A stretch of DNA of 64,000 nt from Brugia malayi (GCF_000002995.4 NW_025062477.1:6296649-6360648); one strand, 5' to 3'. Shown: positions 40,201 through 52,709, numbered from the stretch's first letter. Numbers and translations are program-made. Notes: generated by a model from the sequence alone, not told the origin.

Positions 40201-42779
40201 CTGAATTATTCTAATCTTCTAAGCTTAATCATTACGGATTAATGTTTGTTGATTAAAATAAGTGATAAAATTTGACAAAATTCATAAATTTCATCTTACT
40301 TCTCAAAGGAATTTTGCTCCCTAATCTTAGTTACATTAGAAAGTGCTATTTAAGATTTAGAAATTTTAATTTCTCCTAACATAAGTAAGAAAAGGTTTCA
40401 TTTTATTGATTTAACATTTCTCCAAGGTATACAATTAACGCATAGAACAACATTTGTTAAAGCGAATGAATTTTGTGAAATTATTTTGAAAAGCAAAAGT
40501 AAAAATAACAAAACAATAGATATCAAAGCAAATAGTAAAAAAAAAAAAAGCTATATCTTTGCTATTTAATGCAGATAATCCTATAAAGATTTTATGACTT
40601 CATTTTTCTAATTTTTTAGTAGTAGCAGGTAAAGAGTAATAAATCACTGATAATACCTGGTAAAATGATGTCAATTGAAAAAAAAAGGACTTAAAAAATG
40701 AAGCGCTTTATCAAATAATATAGAATGATATTTTCATGTCGATAATCACTTATTTATTCCCTACTTAATCATAAAATTTCAAAGTAAACTTTCTCATTTA
40801 TTATGATAACTATTAAAGTGGTTTAAAGGATTTTGCCAAATTATTAAAAGAATTATTCTTGCGTAGATCGGATTAACAACCAAATGTATTATGTATAGAA
40901 ATGAAAATTGAGATTTAAAGAGTGTAACAATGATTGACATTGCATTCAATCTATGCTTGCACTTTTTCTTTTTCTTTTTGGTCTTTAACAAAAAAATAAT
41001 ATTTGTTTTAATTTGTAATCGAAAAATAAGGGATCTAAAATAACAGAATTAAAAGATAAAAAAAAGAAAAAACATAGGATAGAAAAAAAATGGATATTTA
41101 AGGATAAAATAACTAACATAAAACAATGAAAAAAGAAATGCAATTTTTATCTTAAATGAATTGCAAGAGAGTATGAAAGGTTTTCTTTTTTTTTTTTTTA
41201 GAGTGAAATGAAATGAACATAATAAACTTCAAACAAAAAATAGTATGGGTTTTTTTCTGAGCAGAATTGAATTTTATTTTAAAAACAATATTTTGTTAGG
41301 AAAAGGATACTTCTCAATTATCTGATATTATAAAAATTTTTTGCTGTTCAAATGTTACCAAATATTGCAAAGAAATTTTAGTTTCATATAAGGTAAAATG
41401 TAAAATTATCATATCTTCCACAACATAGCATTTCCAAAATCAAAATGTCACAAAAGGGTAGTTTTTTTTTTTCCCGAAACTGGTTGCAATCTAACATGCC
41501 TATCAAATATGAAGAAGATAGAAATAAAAAAAAGTGGAAGAAATAATGATACAATTTTTGTTTGGAAAACATATTTAAGGATTAAAAGAAAAAAGATAAT
41601 AGAACATTAAAAAGCCGGTTTTTTTTTGAAAATGGATGAGAAGAAGGACAGGCTGAATTTATCTTTCTTTGGTTAACTTTGAAGGAAAAAAATAATAACT
41701 CAAAAATTTAATTAGTAAGAACTGTATTATCTAAACAAAAATTGCCACGTATTTATAGCAAAAAATTTTGCATGTTATTAACAGCGTTACTTTTGCAAAT
41801 AATTATTACATACCGAAAAAGTAAAACAAAAGAATTTTATTTGGAAATTTAAGTGAAAATACTAAAAATTCTGAAATAAGTTTATTTCATTTTTTTAACA
41901 TAATATTCCTTCTAATTTAAGCAATTTATAAATAATAAAAGAGTTACGATTAAATTTATCAACAAATATTCAATAACATTTATATAATTTACACTATTAG
42001 TTCAACAGTTAGAAAAGCTATTACTTCAAGAGTAAAAATAGAAAAAGAAAAATGAAGAAAGACGTAAAATAGAAAAATGATAAAATAATTATGATTATAA
42101 TATGTTTGTCAACAGTGACAACTATAATTGCTTGTAGCACAGCAATGCAATATCTAAATGAAAGAATAGTGAGAAATATAAATCTCCCAGAAAAAGAAAA
42201 AAGCCAACCAATGGTGTTGTTAGAAATTTTGAAAGAATAATATCATTTTCTCTGACATTTGTTATTACAATAAAGTCGCCGAAAAATATTTGTTCTTTTA
42301 AATCTTTCATATCATTTTTCACTCCTCCTTCTTTTCTATCTCTTTCTCTCTCTCTCTTCCTTTTTTTATTTGATTTGAAATTTATTATAAATGTTATTGT
42401 CATTTTAATCCTATTCACAGAATTATATTATATACCATCAGGCATACAAGTATAAATTAATTTATTCAGGTCAAAACTTGATTTTCTTTTTTTTTTTTTA
42501 CTGTTGTTTTCTTGAAATATATTTCTTAACAAATTTCATTAAATGCATTAATACTTGAGACACTTGTAATGATGATTACATGTTATCATAATTCGGGATA
42601 TTGTAAAATTTTGAATTTATTTGAAATATGCACATATATACCTGGGTGCATAATTTTGTTGCATCAATTCGTATAGAACTTGAAAATCGTGGCGCAAAAC
42701 GATTGCGAATTTCAAGACGTGTGGCCGAATGAGAGCGTCGCCGATTATTCATCATATCAACAATACAAGATCCGGTCAT
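31297..42779 (-). CDS. PH-RA-RhoGAP protein, ARHGAP20-like (Rho GTPase activator)
   Basis: Predicted to stimulate GTP hydrolysis by Rho-family GTPases at membranes. Exons 42779-42642, 39024-38879, 36882-36760, 35980-35857, 35234-34921, 34728-34422, 34307-34058, 33631-33482, 33295-33137, 32855-31297 keep phase and give 1089 aa (human ARHGAP20 is about 1190). Residues 50-175 form a split PH domain (YFFLFSDLLLIAK, LDRIWLVSN, FLIGWPIYNFIAHF, TEDQKQEWEMLL), which resembles the ARHGAP20 PH. Residues 178-281 look like a Ras-association domain. The RhoGAP domain runs from about 320 (FFGRPLEG) with the arginine finger in EGLFRK and the conserved KMTAQSLAVCVAPSLL, ending near 510. The rest is a long disordered Ser/Arg-rich tail with many SP sites and repeated ESPILLRR / SPVIRRK-type motifs, likely kinase targets. 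The first intron is 3.6 kb. The start follows an immediate in-frame stop, so it is either 42779 or lies in an unseen upstream exon. Confidence 0.88.
39507..39566 (+). repeat. Short direct repeat (22 nt, 38-bp period)
   Basis: The 22-mer starting agtacttgagaataat occurs identically at 39507 and 39545, inside the 3.6 kb first intron of the RhoGAP gene. Confidence 0.8.
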
Positions 42780-43738
42780 TCACCAGTACGAACACTACCG
42801 ATCTTTGACAGTACCCGAAAAGGTGAAGATAGAAGAGCAGAACCTCTCCTGTAAGATTGAATATGTCAACATTACCGTTCAGATGGAACCCACCTCTTAC
42901 AACAGTTAATGAACCGTTCAATGCAACTGGTACCCCTTTTCTCAACCTCCTATTTACAGTTATTTACTAATTTAAACGATACGAAAGATCAGCAGGGAGA
43001 GACGATACTGTGTACCTCGTCTTTCTCTCCTAATCTATCCTTCAATCAACCCAATTTACCAACTATTAAACTCTCTCCCTCTCCCTTTGCTCCACCTCTT
43101 TCTTCCTCATTTTCATTCTAAATTTCTTTTTAATGCAAATGTTTTGTTCATTATTATCTAATTTTTTTTCCCATTCTTTCATAGACTATGTAATGCATCA
43201 CATATTCATGAAATTTCCTTTAATCAATAAACAATCGTCAATAGACCATCGATTCCCGAAGGCACCGTTGATCATCTCTACTTTCACATCAATTTCAGAG
43301 ATGAACACAGTACCAGTGCAATAACATCATCCACATATATACTGTTTACTGTTTATAGCTCATAAAAATGGTTTACAGATCATAAAATCACCAATGAACC
43401 TAAAGGGGGTAAAGGAGTCGATAAAAGTGAAAAGCACAAAATACAAAAACAAAACATAAATTTGTTACTGTTTAAAACAGAATAACTAAAACTACAATAA
43501 ATAAATAAAAACAATCTGACATAAAATGTGACGATTTATAACTCGACGTACTGAGTAGCATGCGTTTTATTGAAATTCAAAAGTAGAGAAAAAAGGTGTA
43601 AAAATGCCAAAAGATCCAGTTTTACTTCCTCTTCTTTTCGCTCAAAAGGTCTGATAGGAAAGGTCATCACTATAAAAAGCTGAATTCCTTTTAAACTCCT
43701 CTAGATTGTTGAATTTTATTTCTTTCACTTAAAGCATC
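42780..43738. other. Divergent intergenic region between RhoGAP gene and small gene
   Basis: Holds the 5' ends of two oppositely directed genes. A pyrimidine-rich block (about 43010-43110, many ctct and ccct) and a TATA-like box at 43671 are the only structures I see. Open frames at 42909-43324 are low-complexity translations. Confidence 0.5.
43671..43678 (+). promoter_or_regulatory. TATA-like box of the small gene
   Basis: Sequence tataaaaa, 68 nt before the ATG at 43739, in a locally less AT-rich setting. Position fits a core promoter of the two-exon gene; functional use is inference. Confidence 0.4.
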
Positions 43739-43995
43739 ATGAAAACACAAGAACATGAGAAAGATAAACAAAATAAGGCTTGTGAGAAGTTTGGTTTTGA
43801 AAAGAAAAAGCGTTCCAAAACACTTCATCAAGACACAAACCTGTAAGTGTAACAAGAAAATAAAAATACTGTTAACTAATGCGTCCTGCCTTATGAATGA
43901 AAAATAATTTCATTTTAAGGTTACATGAAAGGGCAAGTTTATTCGATACGACTTCTGCTCATCATCAACGCGCCAAACCAAACTTCAAAAAGTAA
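43739..43995 (+). CDS. Small basic protein of unknown function (59 aa, two exons)
   Basis: Not recognised. Exon 43739-43842 reads from ATG to a perfect gtaagt donor; exon 43920-43995 follows a ttttaag acceptor, completes the split Leu codon and ends at TAA. The joined frame is 60 codons with no internal stop, while each exon alone is far too short for length-based ORF calling. The product is highly charged and hydrophilic: a Lys/Glu-rich first half (EKFGFEKKKRSK) and a second half with a short helix (LLHERASLFDTT) and a basic end (HHQRAKPNFKK). There is no signal peptide or membrane segment. A TATA-like box lies 68 nt upstream and an aag acceptor-like site 4 nt before the ATG. It sits between two minus-strand genes, so it has its own promoter. 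Phase agreement across consensus splice sites is the main support; a chance structure cannot be excluded. Confidence 0.6.
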
Positions 43996-44513
43996 ACATT
44001 AGTCAACAAATCAATTACCCACTATTAAAATTATTAATAACAAAGCAGTATTAAATCGATTAAAGTAGATCGTAATTGTAAACACTTAGCAAACAATGAC
44101 TCTTACACCAAGAATATCACAGAATTTAACTTTTTTGCACCAAAAAAGTGGTATTCCCAATTCCGCAAAAAAGGTTACCAGACAACTTTCATTTATCTTA
44201 ATCAAACAACAAACTTTCAAAGAAAAAAAAAATTTCTATCTCTTCCCTTAACAAAAATTTTAAAATCCTATCTCTGTCTAAAAAAAATTTATTTTCTCTC
44301 ATCTCACAGATTCTACCATTCAACTACAAATGTGTTCGTAGCAATCCTCAGAATAACAACGGAAGTGTAGAAAGGGTTTGCGTTTCGAAAAATTCGTTTA
44401 GGAAGCCACATCAAGAGTGTAATACAAATCAAATGATTATTCATTACTTTGTATTAAATGATTATTCAACTTGATGAAATTTCCTTGCAAATGTAAGTAA
44501 GAGATCACACAAT
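43996..44513. other. Convergent intergenic spacer
   Basis: 3' sides of the small plus-strand gene and of PRPF4. AT-rich, with no further gene or repeat seen. Confidence 0.6.
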
Positions 44514-47500
44514 TTAATAAAGCTGTTTCGTCCAAAGTTTGAAGGTACGGTCAAAAGCAACACTTGCAACCCACTTTCCATCGGGAGATATGTCAACTCC
44601 CATCACTTTCGTATCATGACCCATGAGCTGCCGTAGAGGACGCCAACCGCAAGTTTCCCAAACCTAAAATCTTGATAAATTTTTGCAGAAAAAAAAAAAA
44701 ACCATTACCTCTGTTTACTTCCTTTTTAGCAATTCCAATGTTATTTCAGAACACTTACTTTTAGAGAGTTATCGAAGGATGATGTAATAATGTACTGTCC
44801 TTTTGATTATTGCAGAAACCATAAAATCTTGATAAATTTTTGCAGAAAAAAAAAAAACCATTACCTCTGTTTACTTCCTTTTTAGCAATTCCAATGTTAT
44901 TTCAGAACACTTACTTTTAGAGAGTTATCGAAGGATGATGTAATAATGTACTGTCCTTTTGATTCTACCCGAAGACCAGATACAAGAGAAGTATGTGCAG
45001 CAATTGGTTTAAGTGCACGCCTTATCCTCAAATCCCAAACCATGCAACTATTGTCCGCAGAACCCGTGACCATCTGATAACTGGAACAATTAATTGATTT
45101 ACTATTTCATCTCAGCTTTTTATGTACAACATTATCATGAGAAAAGCAGTTTGAAATCATTTTAACCGATAATAAAACACTTTTCCAACTTACCCATTTG
45201 GTAACCATTGTCCACAGTGGATTTCTTTCTGATGGCCTTCCAAAAACATAATACAGCGCCCTGTTCGTAAATCCCACACACGGCCATAACAATCCATTCC
45301 GCTGCAAAAATCAAATTCATAATATAATAAAATATATAGGATAATAATCTAATAGCGTACACTGTCATAATGAGTGATCCATCCACTTGAAAATCGGCAT
45401 GAAAAACCGGCCGGCTGTGTCCTTCTTGAAAAAGAACTTCCTGTCCATACTGCAGATCAAATAGTCTCCATGAGCAATCAAAACTGAAAAGAGAAAATTA
45501 TCAACCGTCTAATAAGCTAACGAATCTTTCACCTGAAAAACATTTAGTAACGGTACAGATTTCCTAACGAGTTTCATTGTATGTGCATTCATTAGAGAGA
45601 ACTCCTTATCGTTAAAATCACATACCAATGGCTGAAAATGTTAAAAGTATGACAAATAGGTTTTTTTTTTTTCCCATAACCAGTTTCAATCTTAATGGCA
45701 TGAAAGCATACTCTCATTATTGATACAATGTATTGTTATTTCTGTTTAGAAGGATTTTAAATGAGCACCAGCAAGAAGCAAGGAATCGTCCAGATGGATG
45801 AAAAGCAATCCGAGAGACCCGCTGAGAGTGTGGTTCCAGTTCAGATAGTGGCGAATCACTTTCTAGGCTCCATAATTTTACCGTCCCATCATGGCTGCAA
45901 CTAGCTGCATTCAGTGCATATGATTCCTGCGAAACATATGCCCCTGGATGAAATCTAGCGCATCCTGCTTGGCTGGCGTGTCCAACAAATCTTCTTTCAC
46001 GACTACTTTCTGGTATCGACCAAATGCTACATTCTCCTGACCTAAAAATGAAATCACCTAAAGAATACAATTTTGAAATAATTAAGGAGAAGCCTTTTAG
46101 AATTCACATGTCAGCAATATATTCATCTGTTACAATGAATGATGGTAAACATTAAGTACTAATCATTTCAGCTTTTCACTTTTATTCAGCTCTTATTCTC
46201 AGTTACAACTTCTACATTTTACCTGTCATTGACTTTAACAATGAGAGTTTAGGAAACGAATGTTTATCACGATAAAATCTAAAACACACCATCCAGAAGT
46301 GATTAGATGTTTCGAGTCAGGTGAAAATTCACAGTAGGAAACAGGTCTAACATCTGCCACTTGTGAACCATAAACAGTCAGCGCTGCGACCCACCGATGC
46401 ATTTCTTGTGCACGCACAGCAGCATCATTTGTCGTACGAGTAGCTTCTTCGTGAGCCTGGAAATCAAAATTAATCATTAATATCAGCAATAATTTCAAAC
46501 CAATAATAGTGACCTTTAGACAGTATACCTTCCGTAATCTTTCTTGAGCTCTTCTCAAAGAAAAATCAGCAATCGCGACGCGGACATCCCGAAGAGCTAC
46601 TGGCCCTTTATGATACCATGTAGATGAATCTCGTTGTTGCACGGTTTCTGTTTCTTCAGGACTGTGCAGTATCCTTGTAACTTCTTCTTCAGATAATGTT
46701 GATAGCAAAGCCCGCAACCTTTCCTTCCGGTCCAACTTGTCCTCTCCAAAAAGACCTAAAATATTTGGTTCATCATTTGAAATAAGTCATTAAAAAACAG
46801 GAAGAACGAGTAACATTTAATAACAAGTGGAGAGATTCAAAACGGACTGACATTTTGACGATTTCTAATATTTAGTTGTTACGTTTTGTACTATCACTAT
46901 CTCGGTTAATTTACTAATTCTAATTGTTATTCTCTCACCAGTTTTTGGCCACTAAAGTAGTCAAAAAAAAAACCAGCAGGAGTATTTAGTCATAACTGCA
47001 TAGATAATTTCGTCTTTCCCTAGCCTATATATATGTATATATAAAACCTATGAAGTCGAAATAAACTTACAGATTGGTTCATCAAGTTTTCGCAAAAGAA
47101 GTTTAACATGGCCATCATCCGTAGGTAAAGTTAAAGTACGAGCTCTTCGTCGTCTTTCAAATTCTGCCATTACTTCCCTTTCCATGGGATTATCCACCAT
47201 CTCCAAATCGAACTGATCATCTTTTCTTTCAGCTTCACGTTTCTCAACTTCTGCCTGAAATGCAGTAGCCATTTAAAAACTTGCAACTTTCTTCACAAAC
47301 ACTTTCAAAATAGTAACCCTACAACTTCGCAAACCAATAGTAAATGATAGATAAAAAACTCATTATCATTATATGACTAGCACCCTTATTCGGTTCGAAA
47401 AGAACTTTTTTTTAATTGAATTTATCACTCACTGAAAGAATTAGGCATGAAATCTTCCTCAACACAATAAGTTTCTTGCTTTTTCTCATCAGCAATAGTG

Positions 47501-47934
47501 GTGAAAGGCAAAAAGCATCATGTGTTTAATATTTGTTTCATGAATTGAATTTTTTTTTCAAAAATTCATTTGTTGAACTCTTATAATCCCTATCTTATAA
47601 TTTACTCCCATAATCTTTTAATTCAATAGCTTACCATCACTATCAATGAAAATAGAAAACTTCCTCCTGGGATAGCACCTGAGAATTCAGTTCTACCAAA
47701 CAATACAGGATACACCGAATAAAGATATACAAATTACAAATTTTAAAGGCCAAAATAGAACGTAGAGCACTGATTAATCAATGAATCAATTTTATGGTAG
47801 GAAGACGATTTCCCAGTTTTTATTAAATACACAACCAGTACCTGCAATTTATGAACAACTTCTTCATTAGCAAGACTGCCGAAGTGCACCTTCTGAATTA
47901 CTGCTGGAATATTTGATTGCTGCGCCTCGCCCAT
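44514..47934 (-). CDS. PRPF4: U4/U6 small nuclear ribonucleoprotein PRP4 (WD40 splicing factor)
   Basis: Core protein of the U4/U6.U5 tri-snRNP, bound with PRPF3 and PPIH in the spliceosome. Exons 47934-47842, 47254-47071, 46755-46529, 46456-46290, 46041-45769, 45483-45361, 45301-45194, 45080-44915, 44663-44514 keep frame and give 496 aa (human 522). The N-terminal SFM-type segment ([16 protein letters not shown], then [17 protein letters not shown]) precedes a linker and a seven-blade WD40 propeller: examples are [46 protein letters not shown] and DRTFKLW. The start at 47934 is the first ATG after an attgcag acceptor that ends 17 nt upstream, fitting trans-splicing. The last intron carries a 157-bp tandem duplication that includes the end of exon 8 and its donor. 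The gene is head to head with NOB1. Confidence 0.95.
44665..44964 (-). repeat. 157-bp tandem duplication spanning exon 8 end and intron 8 of PRPF4
   Basis: 44665-44808 and 44822-44964 are identical apart from one A in a homopolymer, separated by a 13-nt spacer. On the minus strand each unit contains the last 50 nt of exon 8, its gtaagt donor and about 90 nt of intron. The near-perfect identity means the event is recent, or is an assembly artefact from two merged haplotypes. Confidence 0.9.
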
Positions 47935-47951
47935 CCTGTTCAATCTCTCAC

Positions 47952-48191
47952 CTGCAATTACACTGAATAAATTCCATCAATTCAATTGTATTTAAACAAA
48001 TTTTGAAAAATCTCTCAACATGACGCAACTGTATAATTTTCCGAATCGTGTGTGTTTAAAATTATTTGAAAGATTTAAGAATTCATTTTCAAGTTCTTTA
48101 TTTTATACAATGAAAAGAAATCGTGATGGAAAACAACTGAAAACAGGTTAATGTCCAATTCCATGCAAAAGTTTCACAACTTGTATATTTC

Positions 48192-48228
<37 letters not shown>

Positions 48229-49550
48229 AACATTATATATTAACAAAGTGAGACCCTCAGAAAACCTTACATAACAAAGTTAAAAAAAAAATTTTCATTT
48301 CAACATCAGGTCTGAATATATTCGTGCTAAAATTTGTTGATTGACGAATGTATCACACGAGATGGATGAAAACTTTAGTCTCTCACTATACAATTTAATC
48401 GAATTGTATCTGATATTACTTGAGAGGTCTGAAACTTCATTTTTAAGTCTTTTATTTTATACAATGAAATGAAATTGTGACTCAACAGTTCCAAATAAAC
48501 GAATCTTTATTGATTGATTAAAGTAATGTGAAATAGTTAAATCTTTGGATGTATATGCTAGACAGAATAACTAATTTAAAATAATAATGACTTCGCTGTT
48601 ATAAGAGATAAAGTTTCTCTGAAACATTTTGCAACAATGTATATATACTAAGCAAGTAGTTCCTTACTATGTTGAGCATCCCTCAAAATAATAATTACAA
48701 CTCCAATGATTAGTCTTTCAACTTTCCATAATATTTCTATCTATCACCATCTCATCTTACTAGAATTAAAAACATTTCTTAAATACTCAGTGCTTTAATT
48801 AAATAAAAATCAGCAATACAATGTTTGATTTTGAATTTAAAAGTGATCTCTGAATTTAAAACACCTTTTATTTTTACATAATCCACAATTTAAAATTCTA
48901 CTTGACTGACAAATATTAGCTTTGATAAAGTAAACGACATCACTTTACTTCAGGAAACGGAAAACATAATAATCCCGAAACTTGACAGCCCATCTGAATA
49001 CCACTCCGACCTTTCCTTCACCGATTTTTCTCTTCTCGGCCTAAACTTCCGCTGTGTATTTCACGGTTCATACAAATCTGTTCTAATTTTACTGTTGCAG
49101 TTATGCGTGGCGGTTTGGGGAATTTGATGCATGATCTGTGTGGAGGTGGGCGGTGATCGCTTTTCATCATATCTGTCCTTGTTGTTATCTTATCATAACA
49201 TTCTCTGATTATGTTATCACTAAATCAGTTATACCCTTGTATGCATTTACATGTCTCTTGTGGTCAGTTAAATCATTGAATGTATAACATCATGTGGTCG
49301 TCACTTTTAATCTTTTGTAATTCTCCTATTGGCGTCACTGTGCGTTTTTCACTACATCTCATACTTATCCTTTCCTTTCTTTGTTTTTTTTTTCTTATAA
49401 TATATGACAAACATCAACTGATTTATCTATTTTAACATGTGTATTGAATATGATTAATCATCATAAAATTGATTATAGCTCATTGGGGTTTATATTTTGA
49501 TTAGCTAGCAAAAGTTTCTTATGTAAAAAAAATTATCAATGGGATTGTAG
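47952..49550. other. Divergent promoter region shared by PRPF4 and NOB1
   Basis: 1.6 kb between two outward-facing genes. It contains a run of about 32 A (48196-48227), a diverged direct repeat (48082-48126 and 48436-48480), and AT-rich sequence otherwise. GC rises around 49000-49150 nearer NOB1. I see no gene. Confidence 0.6.
48082..48480 (+). repeat. Diverged direct repeat flanking a poly(A) run
   Basis: The 45-nt segments at 48082-48126 and 48436-48480 share about 40 positions (core tttattttatacaatgaaa). Weaker similarity extends some 70 nt upstream of each, with a period of 354 bp. The poly(A) run lies between them. Confidence 0.65.
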
Positions 49551-49570
49551 ATTTTGTGAAATCAAACATT

Positions 49571-52500
49571 ATGAAGGCTCCTGAAGATGTTCCGGTACGA
49601 CAATTGGTAGCTGACTCCAATGCGTTTATCAAACGAATACCTTTGCATGTAAGTACTGAAATTGACAGTATGCTAGCAATAAACTTTATAGACGAATTCT
49701 TTAATTGTCATCAATTTATCGTTTTGCAAGGTTTGAGCTATTTTCTTATCTAGGATTTGGTTGCCATTTCTCATTTTTTACGAAAGAAATTTTAGAATTT
49801 GGCTTCGGAGATTTACACGGTGCCGGGAGTGATCAACGAATTAAAGTGCGGAAAAATGCGTCATCTTCTTGATAGTCTTCCGTATAATATTTACATTCAA
49901 GAACCTACTACTGAATCTCTCCATATCAGTTGGTTTCATTACGTTGAATCAAACCTTATGTCGATATGGCTTAGTAGTACATCACGCATTTTTCTTTATT
50001 TAAGTTTATAATAACTGGTTGTTGTAATATGGCATTCGGTGACTATAATTTTTATAATTTTTATTTGGTGATTCTTCTGAAAAACGTTGGCTATCTGTTC
50101 AGACTTCCTCACTTGTGTAGTAGTTTTCTCACCTACAGTTCTGACATACGAATTCTTTGTGTCCTGTAAAATACAAATCATGTATTGAACGATTGTTGAA
50201 ATCATCGTCAATGTTGAGAACACACAAAACTTTTGCGGTTTTCTGTATTAGTTGATATCTTTTATATGTTTCTCATTTATGATGTTAAGCTTATGCGATG
50301 TGGTTGCATTGTTGATTGCAAATTTAATTAATACAACCAAGGCTGGACTTCTGTTTGAATATGTCAAAAGTTATTTTAGTAACTGAATTTGCGAAGAAAA
50401 CCGGTGATTACCCCTCATTATCAGCGGTAGATTTAAAATTACTTTCATTGGTGCATGACCTTCACTTGAGACAGTATGGAAAAGATGGTTTACGCTATGA
50501 TCTGGAAATTATTAATAACAAGTCAGTAATTAATTGTCGACAAACAAAAGACACAATAGTAAAACTGGATGATAAAGATGTCCAAATGGATGAAGTAAGT
50601 ATTACATTATTTAATTGTTTAGAGCAGTGCATGTCATATTACCGATTATTTGGGATATGATTTTTCTTTTCTTGTCTTACTAGATATCTCTCCGTCATCT
50701 CTGTAACTTTACTGCCGAAATAAGATAATTAATTTTATACTATTACTACACATTGCAGGATGCTACGGGAACTGAAGGAAAGGCAGTGTCAACAGAAATA
50801 GAAGGCATCAATGATGCTATTGATAGTACTAGCATTAGCAGCAACAGCAGTGATGGTGGTACTTGGTTAAAAGAGGATAATGTGGATGAAATATTAGGAC
50901 ATATAGGTGAAATATCAATGCCGGAGAAAGAAATGAAGGTTTCAAACTGTTGCAGTCGAATTGACTTTTCAAGCTTTAATTTTACGTTTATTTAGAAGTG
51001 CTTGCAGTTAGCAACACATCTAAAGATTATATTTAGGTGGCTTGTGTTACAACGGATTTTGCTATGCAGAACGTCCTTCTTCGTTTAGGCCTTTATTTAT
51101 TGTCTATTAACGGTTACAGGATACACCGACTGAATAGTTATATTCTCAGGTAAATTTCCCAGTCAAGATTCGAAGCTTGTGCATTTTAACAAAAAAAAAA
51201 AGAAATATTTAACGCACATCCGTTGAAGTCATCAATTTTCACATTTTTTTTTTTTTTTTTTTTTAATATTTTACATTAAGATGTATTTATGCAATCAGTA
51301 GGCTTTGAAATGTCATTATTCAATTCTTATGGAAGATTTAAGAATTAGTAATATACAGCTTACTATCAGAGAGAATAGTAATTAGGTTCTAAAAATTAAA
51401 AAAAGTTTTAAAGAAAGAAAAAGATTAAAGACTTTAAAAATTAAAGAAAGAAGAGAAAAGGAAATAAACAATAAGGGAAAATTATTACCACGAACAATTT
51501 TATGCCCTAGTTAAGACCACATAGTTAGTCTATCTGAGGCTTCCCTAAGTTGTTCCTTTTCTCAGCTGTGAATAGAATATGACTTATAGATCGAATAAGA
51601 TATTTATCTTTTTAACGAATAATATTAAGCTTTGCTTTTAGAAATAAATAGAAATTCTTTTTTAAAGATGTTGGGCGTGCTTTGCGACAACAAATGTAAT
51701 GACAAAGCGTTTTTGTCCTCGATGCGGAAATGACTCATTGCATCGAGTTGCTGTTAGTATTGCTGATGATGGAATGATGCAACTTCATATTAATTGGAAT
51801 CGATTGCAGTCTTCACGTGGACTCAGATATTCCCTTCCAGCTCCGAAGGGTTTGCTTTTAATATTGCAAGCAAATTGTTTGTTTTTTAGAAAAATGGAAC
51901 CGTTGTCATCTTGATTTCACTTGTGATTTTGCCTGTGACAGGGTAACTCAATTACAGAAATTAGAAACTTATTTGGTAAAATTACAATCATTTAGTTGTG
52001 CGTAACTTTAGTAACTTTCACTCATTGTCTTTCAAAATTTTTTTCAAGAAAAATGTATCGTACAAAACAAAAAGACGACCTCTATCTTTTAGGGCTAGGA
52101 TTGCAAAATTGCGAGGTAGGGAAACATGGTTCAATTCATGGGTTAAACGACATTAGATTAGTTGCATAAGAAATAGAAATTACATTTATTATTTTAATAA
52201 TATTTAGGTGGAAAGCATCCTGGTGGACCACAGCTTTTTGAAGATCAACCCATGCCACAGAACAGAATGGCTCGCTGTCATCAGGATCCAACGGAACCTG
52301 GACCATTCATTATAAAGGATGTGATGAGCAGGTGAATTTTGACTTAGCAAATTTAATAAAAGTATGGGGTTGTAGAAATTTTGACTTAAAAAATTAATAA
52401 AAGTAGTTGTAGAAAAAAAAAATCTTTTTGTGAAAACCAAAATTTATTCAATTGTAGTTTACATATGTTAGGGATGCATAAAATTCCTTACATGATTTGA

Positions 52501-52709
52501 ACAAATTATAAATTCTATTCAATAGTTACATCAAATGTAGGTGTGCTTATCAGTGGTCTTCGTTAATAAGTCTGCTTATCAATGGTCTTCGTTAATAAAT
52601 TACTTTTGATTTTAGGTCAGCAGTACTAGGTATACGGTCGTTGCAAAAAGCTGGGCGGAATCCAAATGTCCGAACACATGGGAAAAAACGAGGAAATAAG
52701 CGACGATAG
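49571..52709 (+). CDS. NOB1: NOB1 endoribonuclease (18S rRNA 3'-end maturation)
   Basis: PIN-domain nuclease that cuts 20S/18S-E pre-rRNA at site D in late cytoplasmic 40S precursors. Exons 49571-49648, 49796-49928, 50380-50594, 50759-50938, 51037-51149, 51668-51849, 52208-52331, 52616-52709 keep phase and give 372 aa (human 412). The PIN domain starts LVADSNAFIKR with the first catalytic Asp, followed by IYTVPGVINELK and the family signature TEFAKKTGDYPSLSA. An acidic linker (residues about 143-200) leads to VACVTTDFAMQNVLL. The zinc ribbon has CWAC and CPRC pairs, then GLRYSLPAPKGG, which is nearly invariant in the family, and a Lys/Arg-rich C-terminus. The start follows a ttgtag acceptor by 20 nt. 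The last intron holds two small tandem duplications. Strong identification. Confidence 0.96.
52335..52412 (+). repeat. Tandem duplication (about 41 bp) in last NOB1 intron
   Basis: Two adjacent copies of attttgactta...aataaaagta...ttgtag, the second slightly shortened. Starts 3 nt after the exon 7 donor. Confidence 0.75.
52544..52599 (+). repeat. 29-bp tandem duplication in last NOB1 intron
   Basis: tgcttatc-rtggtcttcg-ttaata occurs twice with a 29-bp period, one internal mismatch, just before the final acceptor at 52615. Confidence 0.85.
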
